A DNA stretch of 64,000 bases from positions 263,474,250 through 263,538,249 of the forward strand of contig CATIUR010000001.1 in the NCBI GenBank assembly GCA_949592205.1. The letters are read 5' to 3'. A program made the translations under genes and the position numbers. Shown here piece after piece: positions 33,729-46,024 of this stretch. The stretch's first letter is position 1. The number at the start of each line of letters is the position of its first letter. The stretch comes from Helichrysum umbraculigerum (lineage: Eukaryota > Streptophyta > Magnoliopsida > Asterales > Asteraceae). Below the pieces are notes generated by a model. It did no database searches, was not told where the DNA came from, and saw only the letters and a list, made by a program, of their open reading frames with translations.

Positions 33729-35394
33729 TTTGTAATAGAGTTGGAACTCTTGGAGGATCTCCTTTGTAATATTGCTCAAGATATTTCGGAGCTCTGTCCG
33801 TGTAACCTTTCAACTGCTATTCAATCTACGCATTACTTTCGGTTATTTCTATCCTTATCTTTCATAATGTTGCATGCTATTATTATGTTTGATTTAGGAT
33901 ACATTGCCATGATTAGTGAGTAGATTAGCTATTGTGTTTGTTATGATGCAGTTAGCTTGTTAATACTTTGGGTGATGCTACTTTAAATACAATTGGGATA
34001 ACATCGTTATGAAACAATGGAGGTAACTTTATACGGCTTTCATTTGTATAGCGCCGGAATCATCACGAATGTGTGTAGTACGGAACGTGGAAGCTATGAA
34101 AGTCGTGGGCACAATCCATTGTGGAATAATGATCCCAATTGTTAAATATTGAAAACCGGTGTACTGTTAACTATACATTTATGATTTTAAACTAAACAAA
34201 CGCCTTTCCTCCAATAAACGTGGTTAGAACCTTTATGTTAAGGACTCGTGACCCTTAGTCAAACGGTCACTACCAATGTATGTTTTCTTAAAATAACATG
34301 GTCTGATTTTGAAGAATGGAAATACTGTCTACCTATCGTATAGTACACTGTGAATTAATCAGGGATTTATTGGTTTGGGATTATAAAGTGAACGGGTTGT
34401 TTAGCTATCATAGATGGTTTACTGTAATACAAGCTTAGATATATTGAGTTCAGATGGTTGTAAAGTATGTAGCCCAATTAAAGCCCTAATACGACTGAGT
34501 ATCCGGTTTAACGTTGGAAACACCTATGGTGGAATACAAAACACGTACAAACTACGGAAAGGTCGAAGGCTGTATACTGTGTTACATCCTGGCTGAGTCT
34601 GTGATCCAGGAAAGACTTTAATACGAGTGAATACACTATGTAACTTTGGAAAACTCTGTGGGTTGAAGACTGTATCACAGCCGAATATCTCTGAACTCAA
34701 TCACAACCATTAATGTATTTGTTAATCAGTCACCACCTGTCTTAAATCTTAAAAGCCTCGCCTAGCTTAGATATCTTTGTCTGTGTTAAGAAAGATCAGT
34801 GGATAAATTGCGGACTGTCGCCTTATTCCTGCACCCCATCTGGAGGGTCACTTGGTCTCATCATAAGAGACGGTGAGGGGGGTTTCAAGACAGTCCGATC
34901 TGATCAGAATCTTGACAGCCTAGTACTCAGTGACATACTGGTTGGTTTATCTGATCAGTAGGGTACTAGTGTTTACACCACAAGGTATCTACGTGAATGC
35001 AAGACACAAATCTTAAAAGACGTTTTCAAATATAAAACCCCAATACAGCATCACCCCACGTAAAAGCTAACGAAGTCATAACAAACACAAGTCCCCCTAT
35101 ACTGATTCAACCTACTGCTTTTATTTACTGTTTTAATTAGTTTTTAAATTTTAATTACGGACCTAAGTAGAAAACCCCCCACTCAAAACTATTTTCAAAC
35201 CATCGCTAATTTGAACTTTCGTCTCGACAAATCGTTTCACAATACGGTTAACTCTGTAGAACGACCCTAGGTCATACTTCAGCTATACAGCTCTAGTAGA
35301 ACTTAGGTCCCCAGCAAAATATAAATTTTAAAACTTTAACCCAGTCGTACTCTCGTCAGTCGCGACAACGACCGTGACTGCCGGCGGCGCGACA

Positions 35395-35625
35395 CCTTCC
35401 TTTGCAAGAGTTGCGGGTGGATCAGACCCAGAAATTAGTTGAAGAGCCTGTTGAAATTTTGGATAGAAAAGTTACTAAACTCCGTAAGAAAGAGATCCCT
35501 ATGGTCTTAGTAAAATGGAAACACATTTTGGGTCCAAATCTTACGTGGGAAACTGAGTCTAGTATGAGATTACGTTACCCTAGTCTTTTTGAGTCTAGTG
35601 AGATTTCGTGGACGAAATCTTCTTA
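35395..35625 (+). pseudogene. Chromovirus pol 3' end with chromodomain
   Basis: The frame reads through the end of a Tekay-like integrase: QELRVDQTQKLVEEPVEILD, then a chromodomain core (VLVKWKH, NLTWETESSMRLRYPSLF), ending at a stop next to a PPT (AAGGAGGGGAGA, 35624-35636). Everything upstream was displaced by A1 and lies outside the window. It is on the plus strand and is a different family from the Tekay element at 11105. Confidence 0.9.
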
Positions 35626-35638
35626 AGGAGGGGAGATT

Positions 35639-37645
35639 TGTAACATCATTAAATTGGGCCTAGTGGTGACAGGTATTTTCCTTAAATTTTAAATATGCAA
35701 TTTAAATTATTGTTTATGTTTGGTTGCAAAAAGTGGGTAAAAGAGTCTTAGGACTTATTGTGACTAGTAAAATATTATTTTTTTTACATTGTTCTAGTTG
35801 ACGGTAAAATAAAACAATTGCCTCGCAAATGTTTTTAGGTTCCAGATAATAGGCTTAATTGAGGTTAAATAAAAAGGGGAATGGAGTCGGTTTTGAGGAG
35901 AGCCGACCTCCTTTTTCTTTAACTTTCCCAATACTTCTGCTACACTTGTTAATCATCAAACATTTTACCAAGAACTCATAAACTAAATTTGGTTGGACAC
36001 ATAAATATTGAGGATGTGATTTGAGCTAAGAATAGAACTAGCATCTTGTACATCATCATCTTCATCTTGTTCTCCATTATATTTCTTCATTAATTATGAG
36101 TATGTGATTAGTTATAAGAATTCAGCTTTTAACTTGACATGAGTTTGTGATATGTAATTGATTTGAGTTGTATGAACTGAATTGAGCATAAACTTGATTA
36201 TATGATGATAATTGATGACTATGTGAAGTTATTATGTAAGATTTCTTAAGGTTTTTCAAATTTGAGTTGAGTTGGTTTGAATGAATTGGGTTGATGTGGA
36301 GCATAAACAATTGAAGCTTGAAAAGTTGTTATAATTGTATGATGTTACTTGAGATTATTTGAGGTCTTGATAACTTGCAAATCTGAATTGGATGTCATTT
36401 TGATGATGAAAATGAGTTAGGGTTCGTACAGGGTATTTGCAGGTCTGATGTTGAGCTGCAATAAGCTCAAACGCGATCCCCACTTTTGATCTGTATCGCG
36501 TTCTTTAGTTATAAATTGACATATACAAGTTTTCTTCTTGGGAACGCGATCCCAGGACATTATCCGGATCGCGTTGCCAAGTGAAAATTGGTTACAGAAC
36601 ATTTCCTTCATAGAAACGCGATCCCACCTCATTTTTCCGGATCGCATTGCATAGAGTAATTCGGTTACAGAATAGTTTTCAACATGGGAACGCGATCCCA
36701 CCACATTAACCCGGATCGCGTTTGCATGAATAATTTTGAGGGTTTTGATGACTTGTGAACTTAAGTTGTGTTATTGTTCATATTGTATTGTTAGTTACAA
36801 TACTTGGTTGTATGATGCTAAATATTTAAATATAGTGGCATTTCAAATATGAAATAAGTTATTAACTTGTGTTTTGATTTTGTTCTCAGATCCACCGAAG
36901 ACTCAGTGATATAAGAAGACTGAGTGGACAACTGAGACAAGTAGGTGAGTGGATCTATAACTCTCAGTTTGATTGGTTGTGACATATTGGGTTACAACAA
37001 GTAAACATGTTTATTATTAATAAACTGTTGTTGATTATGTGGTATAAATCTTACGATTTAAGTTGTTATTGAGGTCAGTTGATAACTGGGTTTGGATTAC
37101 TGTTAGTGGACCAACACAGGAGCTTTATACATGTGTTGTTCATGAGAATCTGTGTTGAGTGTAGTAATAGTACCCAAGCTATCGGTAGATTTTGTATAGG
37201 CCACTACAGTTTGATGATAAGAGTTCTTGAGGCCTCCGCGGCATTAGGGTTTCTCAAGAACCACCGATCCTCATTTGTTGATTTGTGTTATGTTTATCGG
37301 TTATAAACCGATTTGTTATGCCATGTTAGGCTGTGATTATTGATTTACTCACTTAGCTTCATGTTAATTCCAACATTAAACTTCTTGCAGGTCTTGTGGA
37401 TTAGTTTGGGCTGGGAGCAAGAAGATAATTTAGAAGGAATGTTTGACCTCCTGTTGATTCTGATATTTTGATATAAAATATGTGGTGTTGAACCTTTAAT
37501 TACACTAAACTTGTAATGTGTTTTGGAGTTTTATGACAGTTTAAACATATGTAAATAATATATATTTGGTTATTAATGAAAGTTGAGACTTTTGCTTCCG
37601 ATCGATGTTATAAAAAAATGGTTTGAAATTTTAAGGGGTGTTATA
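35639..37645 (+). repeat. Chromovirus 3' LTR
   Basis: The LTR begins TGTAACATCATT after the PPT and ends GGGGTGTTATA, where LINE coding sequence starts. It is about 2007 bp. It contains the ACGCGATCC hairpin array (36465-36726). No partner LTR is present in the window. Confidence 0.8.
36465..36726. repeat. AACGCGATCC/GGATCGCGTT inverted-repeat array
   Basis: Four units have period 72-75 bp (ACGCGAT at 36471, 36544, 36616 and 36691). Each pairs AACGCGATCC with a downstream GGATCGCGTT-like arm about 13 nt away. The spacers between units share GGTTACAGAA. Confidence 0.85.
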
Positions 37646-37900
37646 ATGTTCTTATTTGGGCTATTTGGAGATGGCGCAATCGCTGCTTAAATGCTCATCC
37701 TAATGATTTGGATCGGGTTCAACACGAGGACGTTTTTGCTACTGCTTAAAGGTTTGCTAAGCTTTGGATTGCAAACATAAGTCATCGTTTGGATTTCATC
37801 TGGGATAAATGGTTTAGTGAGCCTCGTAAGGTTGCTAATTTGTAAGTTTTTATTTGGTGTTCTGTTTTGGTATTTTTTTGACTCTGCCTGAGAGCCTTGG
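37646..37900 (+). pseudogene. Plus-strand LINE remnant, C-terminal ORF2
   Basis: The frame reads IWAIWRWRNRCLNAHP, one stop, then FAKLWIAN and FIWDKWFSEP, a typical end of plant LINE ORF2 after the zf-RVT region. It was split by the chromovirus on its left and by a solo LTR on its right. The upstream part is outside the window. Confidence 0.7.
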
Positions 37901-40103
37901 TGTAACGCCCCAAATTTTGTAAGTTTTAATTTATATTATATACTTCTAATTATTTAATTATATGTATATAATATAATATTATGTGAAATAAGTTTATATG
38001 TGTTAGAAATAGTTAGTGGGACTAGCTTTGTAAAGTAAATGTGGCTAGAGGGTAGAAATTGTTAATGTGTAAGGATAAGGATGGAAAGTGTAAATAGCTA
38101 TATAAAAACTCAGATTTTACTACTTCTAGTCATTTTCTCAAAATAGTAAGAAAGAAAATACACTGAGAAAGAGATTAAGCGACTGGAACCTCAGGAAGCA
38201 AGAACCAAGAAGAAGAAACTGAAATTTAACTAGGGTTTGAGTGAATTAGGGTTTCTAATCTCTAATTCATCCCTTGTAAGGTAAGAATCATCCCTCTAAT
38301 CACTTAAATTGAAGTTAGGGTTTAAAAAGCTAAAACCCTAAATTGTTAATTTTGCTAGGTAAGTGGGTAATTGGTTTAGATTAAGTTTCATACATGGTTT
38401 TGGGTTATAGGCATGCTTAATTTGTGTTAGTTTTGTTAAAGAAGCTATGATCATGTGTTAATGGGTGTTTGATGGGTTATGTGTGTAAGTAATCACTAAG
38501 GAAGTATGTTCTTGGTGAATTTTGATGATTATGGTAAGAATTGATATCAAATACCCATTTAATATGTGATTATAGAGTTAAGTGTATGAAATTTATTGTA
38601 AGGTTATAGGTGTTATGGGATTTAACACCTATGTCATGTAAAGTAGTAAGAGTAAGAAGTTAATTGTGTAAGTAATATGTGTATGTGCCTATGTGATTAG
38701 GTGATCAAGTGTTGGAAGGTTCAAGTAATTTTGTGAGCTATTTGCAAGGTAAGTATATGGATACGATTGTGGAGCCAATGAATGATCTTATCATTGGCTT
38801 GGCGGTATCCAAGTAATGACTATGTCATTAGCTTGGTCATATGTCAATTCCTATGAATTGATATTGTGGATGAGTTGAGTATCCTTAACTTGTGGATGTT
38901 TCTTTTTTATGTTTCCATTACTTACTAAGCATTTATGCTTACCCGTTATGTTTAATATGTTGTAGGTGGATCAAGTAAGGTAAAAGAGGAATCGGGAAAG
39001 AAGCTTATGGATAGCTAGTGGTGGAGCTTATTGCTTGGTTGGTAATAAGCTTATCCCTTTTGAATCACGCTCTTGATACAATGATACCCCTTTTGTAATG
39101 TATAAAATATGTTTTGACACAAAATGTCTCACTTGTAACTTATGTGTTATGTTTTGTTAAGTTGAAGTCAAATTACATAGTAAGGCTTGAAAGTAGTAAA
39201 GTTGGTGTATGTATGAAATAATGTTGATAGTTTAAGTTTTATGAAAGTTTGATGTATAAAGTTTAGTTTTGACTTTATTAAGTCAATTGGGTGTGAAAGA
39301 GTGTATTTGAATTGATTAATACCCAAATGGGTCGTTAGGTGCCCAAATGGGTCAATTTTTGTGTTTAAGTGTCAAAATAGATTCTAGACATGGTATAAAG
39401 TCTTGTAAGTTGGTTTAAGCTCCATTTTGATAATTAAATATATTGCTAAAGTTTGAGGTCTACATTATGTGTGGTTTGTGATTTGAAGTGTTAAGATTTT
39501 TGGTCCTAGATGGGCTAAACTTGGTTAAACGTCCAAAACATCCGTTAATGCAAATTTTGGAAAAGTTTCAAAAGGGAATTGTTTGTATAGATATATTGAA
39601 GGTGTGTGTAAAGTTTGGTATTCAAATGGTTAACGAGTAAGAACTTATGTCGAGCTGAATTTGGTATAAAAAAATGAGTCTGTAATTGTTGGGTTGTAAT
39701 TGAAGTAATACGCGATCGAGTGTAGTATCCATGATCGCGTATTAGTTTGAATGCAAGATTGTGTCATTTTCAAAACAGTAATACCCAATCGCATCAATCC
39801 AGGGGATCGCGTATCTTAGTTGTTTTTGGTAACAGAACATATCAAGCGAATTACTGGGTTTTTAATAGGTTAATACGCGATCACGTATGAGGTACAGAAT
39901 CGCGTATAATTAAATAAAAACACGCGATCGCGTGATGATAGACATGATCGGGTATAGTGTATAGTTTTCATATTTTTGATTTTGAGTTTAGGATTTACAT
40001 GTATTAAGTTAAAATATTAAATTCCACAAGTTATGGTTTACGATTTGGGATATTGTAAGATTAATAAAAAAAACTATATGTGTCAAAAAATATCGGGGTG
40101 TTT
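37901..40103 (+). repeat. Solo chromovirus LTR
   Basis: The LTR starts TGTAACGCCCCA and ends near CGGGGTGTTT, with LINE sequence on both sides and no internal region. It is a solo LTR left by recombination, about 2.2 kb. The 3' edge is decayed and no clean target duplication is visible. Confidence 0.7.
39707..39957. repeat. AATACGCGATC inverted-repeat array
   Basis: There are about four degenerate units. The best has 11-bp arms AATACGCGATC (39707-39717) and GATCGCGTATT (39733-39743). The first two units are 73 bp apart. The spacer GGTAACAGAACAT resembles that of the 36465 array, so the two arrays are probably homologous. Confidence 0.75.
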
Positions 40104-40165
40104 CTCTTTGTTGGTTGTTTGTTGCCATTTTTGAGCTTTTTGATATAATTCATGTCTTTTAAAAG
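40104..40165 (+). pseudogene. Plus-strand LINE 3' untranslated end
   Basis: TTTGTTGGTTGTTTGTTGCC and GAGCTTTTTGATATAATTCA look like a plant LINE 3' end and continue the remnant broken at 37900. Confidence 0.5.
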
Positions 40166-40642
40166 AAAAGTTTATATAATCCCGATATAATATTAATGGT
40201 CAAATGGCCTACAAAAGTGGGCAACAAATAGAATATTACTTTTTCAGTCACCCAAAAAGTGGTTTTGCTTTATTACAAAAACAAAGTTATTTTTAATTTT
40301 TGACCAATATCACTTTTTCGGTCACACAAATCACAATAAAAACTCAAAAGATCATTTATTTTTAAGTTTAGCCAAAAAAAATTATTTTCCCAAAAATCTT
40401 AAATTAAGGGAAACTATCACATGATCGATTTTTATTTTTATTTTTTGTAAATTGACTTTTAAAACGATTTGTTGGGTTCCTATATGTCTAAGAGGTACAT
40501 TCACATTTTTGCATCATTATTACACAAGCAACCTTCAATTTTATACTTTGTTATCTTCTTGATACAAATTTATCACTTCAATTTTAGAACCCTAGTGGTT
40601 ATGCTACTAAACTCCTAATGATCCCCATACATTTTAAACCTT
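40166..40642. other. AT-rich spacer
   Basis: I see no gene, repeat family or clear boundary here, only AT-rich sequence between two LINE copies. Confidence 0.5.
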
Positions 40643-42095
40643 TTTTGGAATAAAGCAGACTTCAATAAAAAACCAAAGCAAAAATCCATACAAAACATGA
40701 CCAAACAGAAACAAAAAGAACCCGGCCTCAAGCCTACAAGACGTAAACTAGATGAGGCACACCAGCTCCAACAAAAACACAAAAATACAAAGAGGAACAC
40801 AAAAAAAAGCACTAAGCTAAAGACCAAGACAAAAAATAAAACTGCAGCTAGAACCATTATACTTGACCAGGCAGGCAGCGACCAGCAACATCCAAATAGA
40901 CCAACAACAAACCGAAGAACAGCAGCAAAGTCATCATGGAGTACCCGACGACCCATCAATATGATTTCTCCATTGAGTCCAGTCAATATTACAAGAGCTT
41001 TCTCTACTTTTGAACCACTCATGCGAACGCACTTGAACTTCTTTAAACAAACCAGGAACCACCTCTTTATCCACCTTAGAGATCCTGTTATTTCTATTAG
41101 ACCAAATCACATATGATGAAGACAAAACAATACACTTCCAAGCCTTTTTCTTTGAAGACGAAAATGACCCATTACCTTCATGATTGATCAAATCCACTAT
41201 ATTGTTAACATCGAGTTGACCCAAACCCACCCAATTAAAGATTTTATTCCATAAGCTCTTAACATAAGCACACTCCAAAAAGCAATGATGTAAAGTCTCA
41301 ATATCCTTATCACAAAAAGGACATAAAACGCTATGCAAATCAATACCTATCTTATCAAGAATATTACGAACCGAATTCTACCATTTTGTAACCTCCAAAT
41401 AAACACATTAACCTTTCTTGGGACTCCCCTACACCATCTCTTTTCTTCTCTTCTCATATTATTAACCCTACTAATTTTTTCCTCTACCAATTTCCTCAAT
41501 TCTCTACTAGAAAATTTCCCGTTACCACTTAATCCCCATTTCCAATAATCCGAACCCTCCTTTTTTAAACTAAACCCATTTATGACCCTCATCAAATCCT
41601 CCCATTCTCCCATAGCCCTCCCATTCTCCCATAGCCCTCCCTCTAGGCTCCCTAACCTAATCTCATCTACATCTCCAAATATCACCATCCCATGATCCCT
41701 TATCACCTACTTTAACGTCTTTTACTCTTTCCAATTTAAATAATCTAGTATATTTATTTTTAAGAACATCCGCTCCTTCGACCCATTTATTTTTCCGAAA
41801 AAGAGTATCCATGCCACTATTAATTTCTTTTCTAAAAGACTTCGAAAAATCAATCCCCACCCCCATCAAGATTTTCCCCGGCTTTAATTATGTTACCCCA
41901 AACCCTACCCACATGTTTTCCCCTTCTACCATCGTCACCCAAATCCCCATCCCTCCCATAAATGTTAGTGATGACCCGCACCCATAAACTATTTTTCTCT
42001 GTTCTAAAACGCCACCACCATTTTCCAAGTAACCCCCAATTGGAAGCCCAAAGACTCCTAATATTAAGACCTCCCTCCCCAAAGCTAGAAAGAGT
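40643..42095 (-). pseudogene. Minus-strand LINE, 3' half of ORF2 and 3' UTR
   Basis: The minus strand encodes the region after RT: FGEGGLNIRSLWASNWG, then a decayed middle, a zf-RVT-type segment (CPFCDKDIETLHHCFLEC), then VIWSNRNNRIS. Stops and frameshifts break it. The T-rich 3' UTR ends at an A-run on the minus strand (40643-40648). It continues the RT part at 54630-55550, separated by three later insertions. Confidence 0.8.
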
Positions 42096-42708
42096 GGATT
42101 AACCCACAATCGGCCATGGGGTCACGAGGCATTGTACAAGTGCTTAAGGCTCCTTCGGCCCATGGCCACAACTATCATATAAGGCACAAGGGTTGTTTGA
42201 AAATGAACAGATAAGCTAATGCACTAGGTCCTCCGACTTCCAGGCAGTTTTTCTTTTGGGCAGTTGGCCTCTGCTTCATTTCGTATAGTGATAACGCTAT
42301 TATGACTTGGTCGTTCAGAAGAGATTCTTTCTCGATCCAAATAGTGGAATGGAAGGCACTACAAGAAAGATATTCTCCTTTACAAATCGCCCATTACTTT
42401 ACGTTCAGCTAGCACTAAAGATCCCTATGACCTTTCATTCCCGGAATGTGCTCCCTCCCCAAGACAACAGAGCCATCATTGTGGGGAGGGTAAAAAGCAT
42501 GGAAAAGGAGTGTAATCAATATTGAATGAACCGTTTCAGAGTCGTAAAACGAAGTAATTAGCATACCAGAGTGACGAAAATCCATTTCTTTCTCACTCCC
42601 CTCTATCAGAAAAGGAGGCTTGACTCTGAAATGGTGGTAAGGCAAGCTGTATGTATCTAAGGGCATTCCATCTAGTGTAAGCATCTGGATAATCAGGAAT
42701 GCGACGCG
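42096..42708. other. Foreign DNA patch inside LINE, possible organelle (mitochondrial) insert
   Basis: 613 bp of more GC-rich, non-repetitive sequence interrupts LINE ORF2 exactly between codons that join 42095 with 54631. There is no target duplication and no TIR or LTR. Its style resembles plant mitochondrial intergenic DNA, and end-joined organelle DNA is the simplest explanation. No recognised gene is visible; the 90-codon minus frame is not supported. Confidence 0.45.
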
Positions 42709-42837
42709 TTTGATGTCACACCCCCAAAAATGGTAATCGTCGTTATAAAGTGATTAGCAGAAGCATTAGTGTGTACAGTGGGGGTCGTGACGTTAACATT
42801 GGACATTCACGCATATCAGAGCATATGATTATCGCAT

Positions 42838-42840
<3 letters not shown>

Positions 42841-42875
<35 letters not shown>

Positions 42876-42883
42876 TATATTAA
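42841..42883. repeat. AT microsatellite
   Basis: An (AT)n run with one C interruption, just inside the solo LTR. Confidence 0.95.
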
Positions 42884-43297
42884 GATGCCATAAATAGTTG
42901 TTTACAAAAGTTACGACTTGTCAAAGTCGTAGGGATAGTAATATTGTCAAATACAAATCAGGTTTGTGAATATATAATTCAAAAGAGATTTCATAAGTAT
43001 AACCAAAATGTATTAATTATGCAAAAGAAATCCCGTCGTACCAAAGGATGGCATCCTAATTCGCCGTGGGTCGCCTAGCCCATATGCATGCATTCTTACT
43101 TGAGCGCTAATTCCCTGAAAAACATAGTAAAAAGTCAAAAAAATTGTTGAGTGAATTCACAGGTTTTATTAGTGTGGTTTGTTAAACCAAATTCGTTTGT
43201 AAGTTGTTGACATAGAGGTCACATAGTGTTTCGTGGAATGTTATCCAAAATGTAAGTTTAGTTGGGATGTTACCCAAAATATAGTTTAAAACACATT

Positions 43298-43511
43298 GCT
43301 GGTCGTTCTCCAGCGTATCACATTACTGGTCGTTCTCCAGCTTATCACGTTGCTGGTCGTTCTTCAGCGTATCAAACACTACCAGTCGTTCTCCGATTTA
43401 TCACAATGCTGGTCATTCTCCAGCGTATCAAACATTACCGGTTGTTCTCCGGTTTATCACAATGTTGGTCGTTCTCCAGTGTATCAAACATTACCGGTCG
43501 TTCTCCAGTTT
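43298..43511. repeat. GCTGG-tcgttct-CCAGC hairpin array
   Basis: There are about eight units of 17 nt, each with a 5-bp stem and a TCGTTCT-type loop, separated by TATCAAACAT-type spacers (27-28 bp steps). Stem variants include GCTGG/CCAGC and ACCGG/CCGGT, a double compensatory change. Confidence 0.85.
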
Positions 43512-44019
43512 ATCAATATAGTAAAACACTTTCGTAAACAGTTCGTATAAAAGCATAAAAGAATTTATATAGTTGTTTGCATGTTATAGCAAAAATGTTA
43601 GCTATGTTTTTCACCCCTATTTAAAAGCTGTAAAAACAGTAAAAAGAGGGATTGTAAACTCACCTCGTGAGCTAAGTAGTGAGTGCTAGCAAAGCGTATG
43701 CCCAAGTAAAGTCTCTAACATCCTAAACATAGGAGATAGTCGTATAAGTAGTTGGCTAACTGCCAAACCATGTAAATCGTTCACTCGTTGAAAGATCTTT
43801 GTTGTTTGTAAAAGTTCGTACGATCTGTTGGTGATCGTTTCCGTAATAATAATTCAAAGTGATATTGTTTTTATGTTCGTATCGTTGTATACTTTGTAAA
43901 AGTATATATATGTATGTTGCATGTACAAGTGGTATTGTATATAGTTTAGCTTTCTTTTCGCGAATTCGGTACTCGGTTAAAGAATACAAATTATTAACAG
44001 ACAGTTCGGTTCACAAGTT

Positions 44020-44127
44020 TCAACTTGCATCGTAATTTTCATCTCGCAGGTTGTAGGTCAAGTCGCAGGAAAAAGGTTCAGTTCGCAACATAATGTCAAC
44101 TCGCAGGAAGAAGGTTCAGTTCGCAAC
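44020..44127. repeat. ACTCGCAGG/CAGTTCGCAAC array, left part
   Basis: A tandem unit of about 33 bp (ACTCGCAGG, A-rich spacer, GGTTCAGTTCGCAAC) is cut by A2 at 44127. It resumes at 53015-53095, where GATCTCGGCTCGCAAG follows. It sits where the Tekay LTR carries its GCGTCAC array. Confidence 0.75.
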
Positions 44128-45649
44128 TGATAAACGCTCATAAGTACTATATTTAAGTAGTATTTTGCCCCTATTCTTGAATGTTTTTATTGCATTTAAT
44201 TAAGCTTAGATACTGATTTTGTTCATATTTGCAAATAGTAGTGGAAACGGAGCGTTGTGAAGAAAGAGATGGAAAACTATCAATAAATGAATTAAATGAT
44301 GCATTTTTGAAGAAACGAGTAAAGCCGAATGGTTAAATGAAGAAAAATATCAAAATCGGCTGGAATTTCATTCCATACGCCGTATGGAATATCCATACGC
44401 CGTATAGAATGAGGCGGTGGAAGCCCAGTGAACGCGGAGCTGGGCCGGGCTTGTAATCAATCCATACGCCGTATGGAATTTCCATACGCCGTATGGATCA
44501 ACTTTTCAGAATAGTATAAAACGCGATTTTAAACTCTAAAAACGGGAGATCGGCTGGGATTTCGACTGAGGGTTTTCTGGTTCGATAGCAGAGGTTTATT
44601 TACGAATTTTAGGGTTATTTTGGAGGCACAAAGAGCTAAGGTTGAGGTTAATTCGCTTTATCTTTTTGTGATTCGTTATTCGGTTTATATTTACTTCGTT
44701 TATCTTGATTACATTGATGTTATTAATGTTGGATAATCTGAGTTTACCATTCTAATGATGAATTGAACTATTGAGTAGTTATGTAGTAATAAAACTCGGA
44801 TTATGATTGTTGAATGATTATAATTGTACGTTTATGAAGTTGTTGATTAAAGATTATTATGTTATCCGTTGAACCTTAGTTATTGGTGATTATTTAGTTA
44901 TTTCTTAACGTGATTAGTAATGCTATTGAGATTGATTTCCTTTCATATTATTAATTATTGATGATTAGAATTTAGGTTTTGATCATTGCTGAACATATTG
45001 AGTTTGACAGGTTAAGAGTATAATGATTGAATAATCTAAGATGAATAAGCTAATAAGTGATTATTAGTTGGTATTGTTGATTCATACCGCTAGGATTAAT
45101 CATAATTTATCGTGAATACTTAAAGCATAATTTAGGGTAAAGCACACAATAGAAAAGTACTATTCTTGTGACATCGGATCGATGTTTAATGTGGAACCCT
45201 AGGTTATAGAAATTAGTTGGACCCGGACAGTTGGCTAATTAACTATCAATTTGGATTCTTTGATTAGTATTTAAGTTGATATAAAAGAAATCACAATCAA
45301 CAATGAACGTGCAATTAATCAGAATACATGAATTTGAGTGGAGTTATTTACACAATTACTTGTTCCTTCCTATTGTTTCCTCTTTATTATTTAATTTAAG
45401 TATTTTTATTGTTTATTTGTTTATTTCAACTTAATGTTCGCACGGAACTAAAACGTCCCCCAGTTTATTGTTTTTTTTAGTTAATTAGTATTTCTTATTT
45501 TCATAAATAACCACTGTTTCCTGAGATCGACTCGGACTTACCAAGTCTATACTTACATTCGATCAGGTATTCTTGCCTGGTTGTGTGATAGTATTAATAA
45601 GGTATTTCCATTTCTAAATAAATAAAACGAGACGCTTCACACGCTATCA
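44128..45649 (+). repeat. A2 5' LTR
   Basis: The LTR runs TGATAAACGC to CACACGCTATCA. Four CCATACGCCGTATGG palindromes (44373, 44393, 44462 and 44482) come in two pairs, each pair spaced exactly 20 bp, and end 19 bp before a TATA box. One palindrome in this copy carries a substitution (CGTATAG). Confidence 0.95.
44515..44521 (+). promoter_or_regulatory. Putative TATA box of A2 5' LTR
   Basis: TATAAAA lies just downstream of the palindrome cluster and is conserved at 51880-51886 in the 3' LTR. Confidence 0.65.
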
Positions 45650-45655
45650 AGTTTT

Positions 45656-45673
45656 TGACGCAGCTGCCGGGGA
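45656..45673 (+). other. A2 primer-binding site
   Basis: TGACGCAGCTGCCGGGGA lies 7 bp after the LTR. It is related to the A1 PBS, sharing CTGCCGGGGA, and is probably a variant tRNA-Asp-type site. Confidence 0.75.
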
Positions 45674-46024
45674 ACGGTTGCGTTTGTTTATTTAAAGAGG
45701 AATTAGTAATTGTAAAACTTTTTACTTCAATTTTTGTTGATTAAATTTTTGTAAAGTTGTTAAATTAGTTTACTTGAGTGTAATACTAATCTTTTGTTGA
45801 TAAATTGGTTGAAACAAGTTATTTTTTTTACCTGGTTAAACTTTTGGGGAATTAGTTTCAACCGGCGGTTAGGAATACTAACCGCCGGTTGGACTTTTGT
45901 AATAAATTTTTGTATATGTTAGTTTATTTTGTATAATTTTATTAATTATTATTTATTGTCTAACTTGTTTTTCGTTAGTTGTGTTTTGTATTTCAGATTT
46001 AATTGTTATTTAGGTTTTGATCCG

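Larger units (their letters stand above)
32845..35394 (+). repeat. A1 3' LTR
   Basis: The LTR runs from TGATGTGACC after the PPT (a start at 32848 is also possible) to GCGCGACA, about 2550 bp. The last 1025 bp match window positions 1-1024. After it comes chromovirus pol sequence, the insertion target. The left target duplication lies outside the window. Confidence 0.88.

Noticed and set aside
36122..37306. Small ORFs in the chromovirus LTR
   Set aside because: Random open frames in non-coding LTR with biased composition.
40615..41116. ORFs on both strands rich in Phe/Leu/Val or Lys/Thr
   Set aside because: They fall in the T-rich LINE 3' UTR; composition bias explains the open frames.
42415..42684. 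90-codon ORF in the organelle-like patch
   Set aside because: No recognisable motif and no support for expression; not reported as a gene.
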